Part shown: positions 6,743 through 15,489 of the stretch, in pieces
How the letters are laid out: each line of letters starts with the position of its first letter
Position numbering within the stretch: position 1 is the first letter of the stretch
Source of the DNA: JAFGHJ01 sp964525555
Lineage (GTDB): Bacteria; Hydrothermota; UBA3072
Length of the DNA stretch: 64,000 nt
Direction of reading: 5' to 3'
Assembly (NCBI GenBank): GCA_964525555.1
Contig: CAZGHN010000008.1
Coordinates: 1-64,000 of the forward strand
Position numbers and translations under genes: made by a program
The notes under the pieces: model-generated
What the model saw: the letters and a program-made list of their open reading frames with translations, nothing else
Databases searched by the model: none
What the model was told of the DNA's origin: nothing

Positions 6743-9064
6743 ATGATATTTTCAAGACATAATCTTTTAAAAATATTAATATACCTGATTTTCCTACTAA
6801 GCATGTCAAATTGCACATCTTCAATAGAAGAAAACCTGCAGATAACACCCGGAAACACAAATAAAGACTTAAGCAGTGCGTTTCTAAAATATTACCAGCC
6901 GATCGAAGAAGACATTAAAATAGACATGCCTTCTTATTCTCTTCCTATGGACTTTAAAAAAGTTACAAATTTTTCTTCCGTTTCAACAAAATATCTACAG
7001 GAACAGACACAAAAGGAAATACTTAAGAAAAATGGTTTTGTTGTAATAGACGGCGGAAAATCGGATGACATAGCTTCCTTTTATAAAAGAATAATAAATA
7101 ATAACGTTCCGATTTATGTAACTTCTGACACCCCTCTTCATCTCTTCCATATCCTTTTCGATGAAACTCTAAAAGAAACAGAAGAAGAAGTTTTTTATCC
7201 CGATATCATAAAAGTAACTAAAATTTTTCTTGAGGCTTCAGAAAATGACTATAAAACATATAAAGGAGAAATAAAAGAGGCAGCAAAGAGAAACGTTGCA
7301 TATTTCTCTGTAGCGATGAAGCTACTTGACGGGGGATTCTCACCACCCCGTTACGTAAAAAAATGGGTAAAATGGGAAATAAGCGAGATCGAAAAACATG
7401 CAGGTCTACCCGATTATAGAACAGCAAGAGAAAAATCCTTATTCCGGATACCGGAAGATTATAGTCAATACATACCGCGGGGGCACTACACAAGAAGCGA
7501 AGAATTGGAGAAATATTTTAGAGGAATGATGTGGTACGGCAGAATGACTTTCTTACTTAAAGGTCATGAGAAATTCGGACCCGTAAGCCCTCCGGCAAAA
7601 GCCTTGACCGATAGAGAAACCGCAAAAATACAAACCCTTCAGGCTTCTCTAATTTCGATTCATTCGGGAAATTTGAATTTAAAGGACGGTAGAAGTGTAA
7701 CTGAAGTATGGGACAGAATTTATGCGGTTTCGGCATTCTATTCAGGGTTTGCGGACGACCTTACCATTTACGATTACAGAGAATCCTTGAGAAAAGTTTT
7801 CGGCGGTGAATTTACAACAAAAGAACTTGAAAAAGAAACAAATTACACACAGTTTCTTTTAGAACTATCAAAATTATCGCCTCCAGCAATATTTTCAGGT
7901 ACAGGAGGTGCGGGAATCGATCCCGGAGATATCGAAGGCCATAAATTAACATCGGTAAAACAATTAGACTCTATTCTTACTAAAACAATGGGACTCCGCT
8001 TTATGGGGCAGCGTTATATCCCGGATTCATATATATTAAGCCAGTTGGTTTCTCCGGCAGTAGGAACGATTCCCCGAAAAATACCGGAAAGATTCACAGT
8101 TGTTTACATTCCCGATGAGCGCATACAACCCGATTTATATTACTCTATAAGAGGATTCCCCAGAGGGCTCGATGTTTTCAGTGTTTTCGGAAGTTCCCGG
8201 GCTGAAAAACATATCAAAGATTACACCGATGATGAATATCCGAAATATTACGACCAATTAAAAGATTTAAGGGCTGAATTCTCAGGGCTTAGTGATAAAG
8301 ATTGGAACCGTAATCTCTACTGGTCCTGGCTGTACGCTCTAAAAACTTTAACCCAGGAAAGAGAAAAAGGTTACCAGACTTACCAGCAGACCCCCGCCTG
8401 GTTAGACCGTCAGCTAAATACAGCACTCGCATCGTGGTCAGCACTGCGACATAACACAATTCTTTACGCAAAACAAAGTTATACACCCGTACATCTTGGT
8501 ATAACTTCATACACTCCACCTCCCCCACCTCCAAAGGGACTTTTAGAGCCGATCCCCGAATTCTACAAAAACATATTAACTACTTCAAAAATGGCTTATG
8601 CTGGATTAAAAGACTTAAATGCTCTAACGTCAAAATCGGAAATAAGACTAATTTCTTTAATAAGCATATTGGAAAAACTTTATACCATTTGCAAGAAACA
8701 AACCAAAAACATACCCCTGAGCGAGGAAGATAATAGATTCCTGGAAGGTTTCGCCGAGAGTTTAAAATCTACCATAGGAGACATCGAGGACAAAGGGTTA
8801 AAGACCACTATAATCGCGGATGTTCATACAGATATCAACACAAAAAAATGCCTCGAAGAAGCATCCGGGTATCTGGACCACATAATTGTCGCTTATAAAA
8901 GACCTGAAGGAGACATAGTCCTTGCGGTGGGCCCCATACTATCGTATTATGAATTCAAACATCCAATGAGAGACCGACTTACAGATGAAAAATGGAGAGC
9001 GATGCTCGAGGGCCAAAGAAATCCCGAACGACCCGGGTGGATTAAAAGTTTTTATAGTAATTAA
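6743..9064 (+). CDS. DUF3160 lipoprotein
   Basis: A 773-residue lipoprotein. The signal ends in SMSNC, a lipobox. The body matches the DUF3160 family as I know it: the conserved N-terminal region NVPIYVTSDTPLHLFHILFD (about residues 124-143) and long helical stretches through the protein, with the C-terminal YYEFKHPMRDRLTDEKWRAM block. The biochemical role of DUF3160 is not established. It is the first gene of a four-gene plus-strand unit, 35 bases ahead of kduI, so a link to uronic-acid or polysaccharide use is plausible but inferred only from position. AAAGGAGG upstream makes the start firm. Confidence 0.85.
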   Translation: MIFSRHNLLKILIYLIFLLSMSNCTSSIEENLQITPGNTNKDLSSAFLKYYQPIEEDIKIDMPSYSLPMDFKKVTNFSSVSTKYLQEQTQKEILKKNGFVVIDGGKSDDIASFYKRIINNNVPIYVTSDTPLHLFHILFDETLKETEEEVFYPDIIKVTKIFLEASENDYKTYKGEIKEAAKRNVAYFSVAMKLLDGGFSPPRYVKKWVKWEISEIEKHAGLPDYRTAREKSLFRIPEDYSQYIPRGHYTRSEELEKYFRGMMWYGRMTFLLKGHEKFGPVSPPAKALTDRETAKIQTLQASLISIHSGNLNLKDGRSVTEVWDRIYAVSAFYSGFADDLTIYDYRESLRKVFGGEFTTKELEKETNYTQFLLELSKLSPPAIFSGTGGAGIDPGDIEGHKLTSVKQLDSILTKTMGLRFMGQRYIPDSYILSQLVSPAVGTIPRKIPERFTVVYIPDERIQPDLYYSIRGFPRGLDVFSVFGSSRAEKHIKDYTDDEYPKYYDQLKDLRAEFSGLSDKDWNRNLYWSWLYALKTLTQEREKGYQTYQQTPAWLDRQLNTALASWSALRHNTILYAKQSYTPVHLGITSYTPPPPPPKGLLEPIPEFYKNILTTSKMAYAGLKDLNALTSKSEIRLISLISILEKLYTICKKQTKNIPLSEEDNRFLEGFAESLKSTIGDIEDKGLKTTIIADVHTDINTKKCLEEASGYLDHIIVAYKRPEGDIVLAVGPILSYYEFKHPMRDRLTDEKWRAMLEGQRNPERPGWIKSFYSN

Positions 9065-9099
9065 TGAGAAAAATATCAGGGATTAGGAGGTATTAAAAT

Positions 9100-9930
9100 A
9101 TGGAAATAAGGTATTCAGCTGATCCTGTTCGCTTTTCCCGTATGACTACTGAAGAATTAAGAGAAAATTTCTTAATAGATTCGCTTTTCAAAATCGGACA
9201 AATTGAAATGTTCTATTCGGATACGGATCGCGTCATAATCGGCTCTGCAGTCCCCTTCGACAGTCAACTTGACCTTTTGGCATCCGATGAATTACGCTCA
9301 GCATATTTTACCCAGCGCAGAGAATTAGGAGTTCTCAATATCGGCGGAGAAGGAGTTGTCGAAGTCAACGGAAAAAAATATAAAATGCAGGAACTCGATT
9401 GTCTGTACGTAGGCAAGGGAAACGAAAAGATTTCTTTTAAAAGTAATAAAGCAGATAATCCGGCGGCTTTCTATCTTTTAAGTTATCCCGCTCACATGGA
9501 ATATCCGGCAAAGTTATCCAGAAAAAAAGACGCAGAACCTCTAACTCTCGGTTCAAATAAAAATTCAAATAAAAGAACAATATACAAACATATACATCCG
9601 GATGGCATTAAGAGCTGCCAGCTAGTTATGGGAGTAACGGTAATGGCAGGTGGAAACGTTTGGAATACTATGCCTCCGCACACTCACGAACGAAGAATGG
9701 AAGTTTATTTTTATTTCGGCATTAAGGATTCGGACAGAATTTTCCATTTTTGCGGACAACCCCATGAAACACGCCATATTACTGTAGCAAACAGGCAGGC
9801 TGTCATTTCTCCCAGCTGGTCGATTCACTCGGGAGTGGGAACTTCTGCCTACAGTTTCTGCTGGGGAATGGGCGGAGAAAACCAAACCTTCGACGATATG
9901 GACAATCTGGATATAGGAGATTTAAAATGA
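9100..9930 (+). CDS. kduI: 5-dehydro-4-deoxy-D-glucuronate isomerase (KduI)
   Basis: Isomerises 5-keto-4-deoxyuronate, the spontaneous product of unsaturated uronates, to 2,5-diketo-3-deoxygluconate in the cytoplasm. The 276-residue length is close to the E. coli enzyme (278). Zinc ligands of this cupin-like family are visible: H194 and H196 in PPHTHERRMEVYFYF, E201 in the same block, and H243 in PSWSIHSGVG, matching the E. coli positions with an offset of two. The C-terminal WGMGGENQTFDDMD is typical. AGGAGG precedes the ATG. Its stop overlaps kduD by four bases, and KduD uses its product, so assignment is secure. Confidence 0.96.
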   Translation: MEIRYSADPVRFSRMTTEELRENFLIDSLFKIGQIEMFYSDTDRVIIGSAVPFDSQLDLLASDELRSAYFTQRRELGVLNIGGEGVVEVNGKKYKMQELDCLYVGKGNEKISFKSNKADNPAAFYLLSYPAHMEYPAKLSRKKDAEPLTLGSNKNSNKRTIYKHIHPDGIKSCQLVMGVTVMAGGNVWNTMPPHTHERRMEVYFYFGIKDSDRIFHFCGQPHETRHITVANRQAVISPSWSIHSGVGTSAYSFCWGMGGENQTFDDMDNLDIGDLK

Positions 9931-10703
9931 GTGATAAAAACATTTTGGACAAATTCAAACTGAACGGTAAGAGTGCCCTGGTAACGGGATGTACACGCGG
10001 AATAGGTCTTGGATTCGCACAGGCGCTCTCTGAGGCAGGAGCAGATATAATCGGAGTTAGTCGAACCCTTAAAGAAGGAAGCGAGGTTGAAAAGCTGGTA
10101 AAATCGCAAGGACGCGATTTCAAAGGTTATGCATGTGATTTTTCCGACAGGAAAGCATTATATGAGCTTATAAGGAAAGTTAAATCCGACTTCAAACAGA
10201 TTGACATCCTTGTAAATAATGCAGGAACAGTAAAAAGAGCCCCCGCCGTTGAATACCCGGATGAATACTGGGATGAAATCATCGAAGTCAATCTCAACGC
10301 TCAGTTTGTACTGGCAAGAGAATTCGGTAAAGATATGGTTAAAAGAGGTAAAGGAAAGATTATATTTACTGCTTCCATGTTAACATTCTTTGGCGGTATA
10401 ACTGTTCCCGCTTATTCCGCAAGCAAAGGCGGTGTCGGCCAACTTACAAAAGCCCTGTCTAACGAATGGTCAAAACATGGTGTAAATGTAAACGCAATAG
10501 CGCCCGGTTATATAGAAACGGATAACACAAAACCCCTAATGGAAGACCCCAAGAGGAATCAGGGTATATTAAACAGAATTCCATTCGGAAGATGGGGAAC
10601 ACCTGAAGATTTAAAAGGAGCAGTCGTATTTCTTGCGTCAAGTGCATCGGATTATGTTTGTGGTACCATTTTAATCGTCGACGGCGGATGGACAGGAAGA
10701 TAA
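9927..10703 (+). CDS. kduD: 2-dehydro-3-deoxy-D-gluconate 5-dehydrogenase (KduD)
   Basis: A 258-residue short-chain dehydrogenase that reduces 2,5-diketo-3-deoxygluconate to KDG with NAD(P)H. Visible motifs are the nucleotide-binding TGCTRGIG at residues 20-27, NNAG at 97-100, the catalytic S150, and YSASK with Y163 and K167. The C-terminal block CGTILIVDGGWTGR is typical of KduD. Four-base overlap with kduI gives translational coupling. KDG would next need a kinase (KdgK), which is not in this window, before aldol cleavage by the KDPG-aldolase-like product encoded convergently downstream. Confidence 0.94.
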   Translation: MSDKNILDKFKLNGKSALVTGCTRGIGLGFAQALSEAGADIIGVSRTLKEGSEVEKLVKSQGRDFKGYACDFSDRKALYELIRKVKSDFKQIDILVNNAGTVKRAPAVEYPDEYWDEIIEVNLNAQFVLAREFGKDMVKRGKGKIIFTASMLTFFGGITVPAYSASKGGVGQLTKALSNEWSKHGVNVNAIAPGYIETDNTKPLMEDPKRNQGILNRIPFGRWGTPEDLKGAVVFLASSASDYVCGTILIVDGGWTGR

Positions 10704-10723
10704 AATAAAATCCGGAGGATAAT

Positions 10724-11983
10724 ATGCGAAATATATTAGCAAAGTTTTTTTTACTTTTTTTGTTGGTAATCTTATCCGACTGTACCGGCAAAGACCTTGC
10801 AAATGAATATCCGGAGTTTTTCAATTTTAAAGTCACAAATAAACTTGAGAGAGAGAGAAAAGAGGCTTGTGTTTTCCTGGATATAGAAAAGATAAAAGAA
10901 AAACACCCTGATTTCAATCCCGAAGCGTTTGTTATAATCAAAAACAAAAAAGAACTCCCAAGCCAGAGTATAAGAATCGACAACAAAGAGGGAAAAATAA
11001 TTTTCCTGGATGATTTTTCGCCAAATGAAATTAAAAATCTATCTATCAGATACGCGAAAGAAGGAAACAAAAGAAGGGAATATGCCAAAAGAACTCAAAG
11101 TATATTATCGATCAAATCCGGAGGAAAATGGGACGGAGATAAGTATGAAGGAGGGACTTTTAAGGATACCAATTACCTTAAGACTCCGCCGCAATATACA
11201 GACCATTCGGAATTCATCAGATTCGAAGGACCGGGCTGGGAATCCGACAGGGTAGGATATAGACTATATCTGGATTGGCGCAACGGACTGGATATTTTCG
11301 GGAAAAAAGTTAATGAAATGGTACTTCAGAGTGTTGGCCTGGATGGTTATGAATCATATCATGAAATGTCTGATTGGGGAATGGATATACTGAAAGTGGG
11401 CGATGCGCTAGGAATCGGCTCTATAGGAATATGGGAAAAAGAAAAAGTAGAAAGAGTATCGAAAACCGACAGCGTAATTTGCTCTGTCACGGCAAACGGA
11501 CCGGTATATTCAAGCCTTAGAATACAATACCTCGGATGGCAAACAAATTCCGGAAAATACGACGTAACATCCGAACTCTCCATCGCGGCAGCAAGCAGAT
11601 TAACAAAACACAACATCACGGTTAATAAAGATATTCCAAACCTGTGCACGGGAATTGTAAAAAGCGAAGGAATTAAAATTATAAAATCGAAAAATACAGA
11701 AAGCGATTGGGCATACCTGGCATCATACGGAAACCAGAGTATTATAGGTGACAAACTGGGAATGGCCATTATCTATAGAAAAAAAGGCGGAGTTAAGATA
11801 ACCGAAGACGATTTAAATAACGTAGTTGTACTTAAAACCGAAAACGGTCAACTGACTTACTATTTCCTTGCTGCCTGGGAACAGGAAGCAGAAGGGATAA
11901 AAAGCGAAGAAGAGTTTACTCGATACCTTGAAGGTGTTACAGAAGAACTCAACTCACCTATCTTAATTGAAATAATGCAGTAA
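10724..11983 (+). CDS. DUF4861 lipoprotein
   Basis: A 419-residue lipoprotein: hydrophobic signal ending in ILSDC, then a body that resembles the DUF4861 family (VTNKLERERKEACVFLD near the start; GWESDRVGYRLYLDWRNGLDIFGK; the LGIGSIGIW segment; ISDxx-type beta-rich C-terminus). In other genomes DUF4861 genes sit in polysaccharide loci, often with uronate or pectin genes; the activity is not established to my knowledge. GGAGGAT lies before the ATG and the gene follows kduD by 20 bases, so it is co-transcribed. Being exported, it may act on acidic oligosaccharides outside the cytoplasm; that is inference. Confidence 0.8.
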   Translation: MRNILAKFFLLFLLVILSDCTGKDLANEYPEFFNFKVTNKLERERKEACVFLDIEKIKEKHPDFNPEAFVIIKNKKELPSQSIRIDNKEGKIIFLDDFSPNEIKNLSIRYAKEGNKRREYAKRTQSILSIKSGGKWDGDKYEGGTFKDTNYLKTPPQYTDHSEFIRFEGPGWESDRVGYRLYLDWRNGLDIFGKKVNEMVLQSVGLDGYESYHEMSDWGMDILKVGDALGIGSIGIWEKEKVERVSKTDSVICSVTANGPVYSSLRIQYLGWQTNSGKYDVTSELSIAAASRLTKHNITVNKDIPNLCTGIVKSEGIKIIKSKNTESDWAYLASYGNQSIIGDKLGMAIIYRKKGGVKITEDDLNNVVVLKTENGQLTYYFLAAWEQEAEGIKSEEEFTRYLEGVTEELNSPILIEIMQ

Positions 11984-11991
11984 TAAACTGT

Positions 11992-12672
11992 TTATTTTTT
12001 TGAATAGATAATAGATAACCAATTCTCAGCAACTTCTTCCATCTTATGCGGATTATCTATATATTTAGTCAGCGCAGAACCGCAAAAGATTCCATCAGGA
12101 TCGCTCTTTACGATGTCGGCAAGATTTTTCTCGGAGACTCCACCCGTATAAAACACAGTTAAACCTTTATACGGTCCTTTCCAGGCTTTTGCAATTTCAA
12201 AATACGAATTAGTGGCTGTAGCTGCCGGAAAAAGTTTATAAACCCACTGGTAAGGAAATTTTTCTTTCAATTTGGAAAAATCGCAACGATAAAGCTCCGA
12301 CTTCTTTACAAGCTGTTTACCAACATCACTTAATCCACCGGGAACACACATTATATCATTATAAACACAGACTTCCAAAACTTCCGGAATATAATCGGCA
12401 GATACGACACCCGAGACACCTTGCTTTATAGCTTCTTCAGCTATTTTCCCGGTCATAACTGTACCGGCAAGTATCAGCGCATCAGGATACTTATCAAGAA
12501 CAGCCTTTATCCCTGAAGAAGCCACATCCGAGCGAAAAACAATCTCAAGAGTCACACCTAAAGGCTTAAATACTTCATAAGCAGCAATACATTCATCAGT
12601 ATTTTTCGGAGCCAGGATTGCAACCATCCTGTTTCCTTTTATTTGCTTGAATAGAGCAGCTGATTTATTCAT
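11992..12672 (-). CDS. KDPG/KHG aldolase-like protein (Eda family)
   Basis: A 226-residue class I aldolase of the Eda fold, expected to cleave 2-keto-3-deoxy-6-phosphogluconate (or a related keto-deoxy acid) to pyruvate and an aldehyde. Conserved positions are visible: E43 and R47 in LEIVFRS, the AGTVMTG loop at 69-75, and the Schiff-base lysine K146 in YKLFPAA, followed by TGGVSEKN. It is more divergent than typical Eda (PGGLSDVGK replaces the usual PGxxTPxE), so the exact substrate is open. It lies tail to tail with the kdu unit, eight bases between stops, and has its own promoter. Function next to KduI/KduD is coherent. Confidence 0.85.
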   Translation of the reverse strand: MNKSAALFKQIKGNRMVAILAPKNTDECIAAYEVFKPLGVTLEIVFRSDVASSGIKAVLDKYPDALILAGTVMTGKIAEEAIKQGVSGVVSADYIPEVLEVCVYNDIMCVPGGLSDVGKQLVKKSELYRCDFSKLKEKFPYQWVYKLFPAATATNSYFEIAKAWKGPYKGLTVFYTGGVSEKNLADIVKSDPDGIFCGSALTKYIDNPHKMEEVAENWLSIIYSKK

Positions 12673-12687
12673 AATCTTCCACTTTTT

Positions 12688-12716
12688 ATTTTAGGATAAG
12701 GTGTCGATTTTGTCAA
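12688..12716 (-). promoter_or_regulatory. Sigma-70 promoter of the aldolase-like gene
   Basis: On the minus strand TTGACA (12711-12716) and TAAAAT (12688-12693) are 17 bases apart, placing transcription start only a few bases before the ATG at 12672. The leader would be very short and no clear Shine-Dalgarno is visible. Confidence 0.7.
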
Positions 12717-12905
12717 GGACCCCCAAACAACTATAAACAAAAATTTTAATTCTCACACAAAGACACAGAGAACACAAAGTTTTTTTGTTGCTAAATCCCA
12801 ACCCCCAAAGCCCAAATCCTAACTTTGCCACAGAGAACACAGAAATCTTCTTCTTGTCTTCAGTTGTCCGTCGTCTGTCTTCCGTCAACAGCTTATTTAA
12901 TATAC
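12717..12905. repeat. Intergenic mosaic repeats
   Basis: This divergent gap carries CACAAAGACACAGAGAAC (about 12757-12774), AATCCCAACCCCCAAAGCCC then AAATCCTAAC (about 12794-12822), GCCACAGAGAACACAG and a GTTGTCCGTCGTCTGTC piece. All have relatives elsewhere in the window. Confidence 0.75.
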
Positions 12906-12917
12906 AATATAGCTATC

Positions 12918-12945
12918 TTGACTTCATTTAAATTTGAAATATCAT
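12918..12945 (+). promoter_or_regulatory. Probable sigma-70 promoter of htpX-pcm
   Basis: TTGACT (12918-12923) and TATCAT (12940-12945), 16 bases apart, followed by AAAGGAGAA and the ATG at 12966. Confidence 0.65.
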
Positions 12946-12965
12946 TAGATGAAAAAAGGAGAAAT

Positions 12966-13937
12966 ATGTTTGGTTTAAAATTAAGAATGTTTTTACTCAT
13001 AGCTGCCTTATTCGCAATCGTCTACGCGGTTATTACCATGATAGGCACAACAATGGGACTGACCAATTTTTACTTTTATCTCGTCCTGGCATTATTTTTT
13101 ATGCTGATACAATATCTAATAGGTCCGAAAATCGTAGAACTATCTATGAGAGTTAAATATGTGGACGAATCCGAATATCAACAGTTACACCAGATGGTGG
13201 AAGAACTGGCGAGAAATGCAGGAATACCTAAACCGAAAGTCGGAATCTCTCAGGTGAGTCTTCCGAATGCATTCGCTTTCGGAAGAAGCCGAAGTGATGG
13301 CAGAGTATGTGTAACGCAGGGAATATTAAATTTGCTCGACAGAAACGAACTTAAAGCAGTGCTTGGACACGAAATTTCTCATATTGTAAATAGAGATATG
13401 CTAACTATCACTTTACTCTCAGTAATTCCAATGCTTATGTATAGAATTGCCTGGCATTTTTTATTCTTTGGAAATATAGGCGGAAGGAGAAGAGGAGAAG
13501 GAGCAGCTTACACAACTCTTATCGGACTCTCTGCTTTATTGTTCTACTTCATAACAAATCTACTCGTCCTTTATGGTTCCAGAATAAGGGAATACTTTGC
13601 AGATAAAGGCTCTGTCGACCTAGGCAATCAGCCTTCTTCACTTGCTTCGGCTCTTTACAAATTAGTATATGGTTCCGCAAAAACGAGTAAACAGGCAATA
13701 AAAGACGTAGAAGGATTAAAAGCCTTTTTTGTAAACGACCCTTCAAGAGCAAATAAAGAAATCAGAGAACTCGCAGCAATTGATCTTGACAGAAGCGGAA
13801 CAATAGACCGATATGAACTTCATAATCTATCCTCCCAGAAAATTGAAATAAGCTTTTCCGATAGACTTCTGGAAACTTTAAGCACCCATCCCAATATGTT
13901 AAAAAGGATCCAAAAGCTTTCAGAATATAATCAGTAG
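12966..13937 (+). CDS. htpX: HtpX-type membrane zinc metalloprotease (M48B)
   Basis: A 323-residue inner-membrane protease of the HtpX family, which degrades misfolded membrane proteins. Four hydrophobic segments (about 8-30, 35-53, 147-168, 185-204) fit the family. The zinc site is complete: HEISH at 135-139 with H135, E136, H139, and the third ligand E209 in REYFAD. Unusually, residues 273-284 read as a full 12-residue EF-hand calcium loop (DLDRSGTIDRYE) between the conserved domain and the STHP motif. A longer open frame starts at 12825, but the ATG at 12966 has AAGGAG and begins the conserved protein. Six bases separate it from pcm. Confidence 0.92.
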   Translation: MFGLKLRMFLLIAALFAIVYAVITMIGTTMGLTNFYFYLVLALFFMLIQYLIGPKIVELSMRVKYVDESEYQQLHQMVEELARNAGIPKPKVGISQVSLPNAFAFGRSRSDGRVCVTQGILNLLDRNELKAVLGHEISHIVNRDMLTITLLSVIPMLMYRIAWHFLFFGNIGGRRRGEGAAYTTLIGLSALLFYFITNLLVLYGSRIREYFADKGSVDLGNQPSSLASALYKLVYGSAKTSKQAIKDVEGLKAFFVNDPSRANKEIRELAAIDLDRSGTIDRYELHNLSSQKIEISFSDRLLETLSTHPNMLKRIQKLSEYNQ

Positions 13938-13943
13938 GAGCAT

Positions 13944-14618
13944 ATGATATTACTTTTTGTTCTCATCTTTTATGCTACAAAAGACGCAAATAAGGATTAT
14001 ACACTTCTGCGGGAAAAAATGGTTAAAGAACAAATAATCGCAAGAGATGTAAGTGACTCATCTGTTATAGATGCTATGCTAAAAGTAAAAAGACATCTCT
14101 TTGTTCCCGAAAAACTCATGGGCTTCGCGTACGGAGATCATCCTCTGCCGATTGGATACGACCAAACAATATCTCAACCCTACATAGTTGCTCTTATGAC
14201 GGAACTTCTCGATGTAAAAAAGACCGATAAGGTACTTGAAATAGGAACCGGTTCCGGATACCAGGCAGCTGTACTTTCCCTTCTTGCCGATTCGGTATTC
14301 ACAATAGAGATAGTACGCGAACTTGCCCAATCCGCGGAAAAAAGACTTGCAAAATTGGGATACGACAATGTTGTCGTTAAAGCCGGCGATGGTTATAAAG
14401 GATGGAGGGAACATGCTCCTTTTGATGGAATAATCGTAACCTGCGCTCCAGATGAAGTTCCTCCTTTACTTTTAGAACAGCTCTGCATAGATGGAAGAAT
14501 GGTCATACCGGTAGGTGCTTATTATCAGGAATTACTTCTAATAACCAAAGATTCCTCCGGGATATCTGAAGAAAGTATAATACCGGTAAGATTCGTACCA
14601 ATGATAAAAGGAGATTAA
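13944..14618 (+). CDS. pcm: Protein-L-isoaspartate O-methyltransferase, possibly exported
   Basis: A 224-residue PCMT, which methylates isoaspartyl residues in damaged proteins using S-adenosylmethionine so they can be repaired. The body is typical: REKMVKEQIIARDV, YGDHPLPIGYDQTISQPY (about 63-80) and SAM motif I VLEIGTGSGYQAA (97-109). The first dozen residues (MILLFVLIFYAT) are hydrophobic and precede the normal start of the family, suggesting a signal peptide or anchor and so a periplasmic or membrane-attached enzyme. TAGGAG lies ahead of the ATG, and the gene is in an operon with htpX, a protein-quality partner. Confidence 0.9.
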   Translation: MILLFVLIFYATKDANKDYTLLREKMVKEQIIARDVSDSSVIDAMLKVKRHLFVPEKLMGFAYGDHPLPIGYDQTISQPYIVALMTELLDVKKTDKVLEIGTGSGYQAAVLSLLADSVFTIEIVRELAQSAEKRLAKLGYDNVVVKAGDGYKGWREHAPFDGIIVTCAPDEVPPLLLEQLCIDGRMVIPVGAYYQELLLITKDSSGISEESIIPVRFVPMIKGD

Positions 14619-14750
14619 ATATAAAAATAATATTTCGTTAGTGTGTTAGTGGGTGGGTGTGTTGGTGAGTTTTTCAACAGACAAACAGAATAACTGACCA
14701 ACAGACCAACATCTCAAAAATATCCGTGTTAATCCGTAGCTATTATTCTT
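14619..14750. repeat. Short repeat-rich gap
   Basis: Between the convergent pcm and DUF4249-like genes lie GTTAGTGTGTTAGTGGGTGG, an AACAGACAAACAGAATAAC stretch and ATCCGTGTTAATCCGTAGC (about 14721-14739), phrases of the same style as other gaps. No gene or firm terminator is seen. Confidence 0.6.
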
Positions 14751-15479
14751 TTATTCCGTGACCCAGACAGCAACAGTATCAAAAGATACCGCACCTACCA
14801 AACCAATAGCTCTTCCCTCTTTAAGTTCACCGTATTGCCCCCAGGATAGCAAATTAGTATAAACGTTAGAATCCATTGCTTCAACAAAGATTGTATACAT
14901 AGTGTCTTTTTCCCTGAATAAGAATCTATTGTAAAAAATTCCGAGGGTTGTATCCTGTGTTAACATTGGGATAAGACCCAAAGTATCTCCTTTAAAACTG
15001 GCAGTAGCCATATATGTGTTTTCAAAAACATCTTCACAACTATTCCAAATTAAAAAAGGAGGATTGCTTAATGAAACCGTATCGGAAAGCCGGGGCGAAA
15101 GCATTCGCAATAAACCGGGGACCTGAACTTCTCTCGATATCTCTTCTCCTTCAACGGAAATAACGACCAAATACTTCATACCATGCTGCACACAAAAAGG
15201 CATATCGCTAATATAAAGTCCTAAAGTATCGGATTCACTGTAGCCAAAAGTATCAGAATTTTCATCAATAAGAAGAATTTCTGCGCCAGATATACCGGTA
15301 TGATAATCATCAACAGGAACATCTAATCTATATGTGGAATCAATAAAAGCTCTTTGGAATCTCACTCCCGGTTTAAGAACAATATTTATTACATACCTGT
15401 GTTCGTAAGGAGCATCACCCGTACTGCAGGAAATAAAAAATAAAGTAAAAAAGAAAACAAAAAATATAAGCCTTCTCAT
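14751..15479 (-). CDS. DUF4249-like lipoprotein
   Basis: A 242-residue lipoprotein with signal and lipobox FFISC at about residues 14-18. Its beta-rich body (GISGAEILLIDENSDTFGY, then a carboxypeptidase-regulatory-like turn) resembles DUF4249 proteins, which in Bacteroidetes are encoded directly after TonB-dependent receptors. Here too it follows a receptor gene by ten bases, with GGAGG before the ATG. It probably sits on the outer membrane as the receptor's accessory protein; the ligand is unknown. The family match is by pattern and position and is not certain. Confidence 0.65.
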   Translation of the reverse strand: MRRLIFFVFFFTLFFISCSTGDAPYEHRYVINIVLKPGVRFQRAFIDSTYRLDVPVDDYHTGISGAEILLIDENSDTFGYSESDTLGLYISDMPFCVQHGMKYLVVISVEGEEISREVQVPGLLRMLSPRLSDTVSLSNPPFLIWNSCEDVFENTYMATASFKGDTLGLIPMLTQDTTLGIFYNRFLFREKDTMYTIFVEAMDSNVYTNLLSWGQYGELKEGRAIGLVGAVSFDTVAVWVTE

Positions 15480-15489
15480 CGCAAACCTC

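Noticed and set aside
11981..12000. AATAAAC/GTTTATT with T-run as a terminator between convergent genes
   Set aside because: The stem is AT-only with almost no loop and overlaps a stop codon; too weak to list.
12825..12965. Longer start for htpX
   Set aside because: Those codons lie in mosaic repeat and promoter sequence; the conserved protein and its ribosome site begin at 12966.
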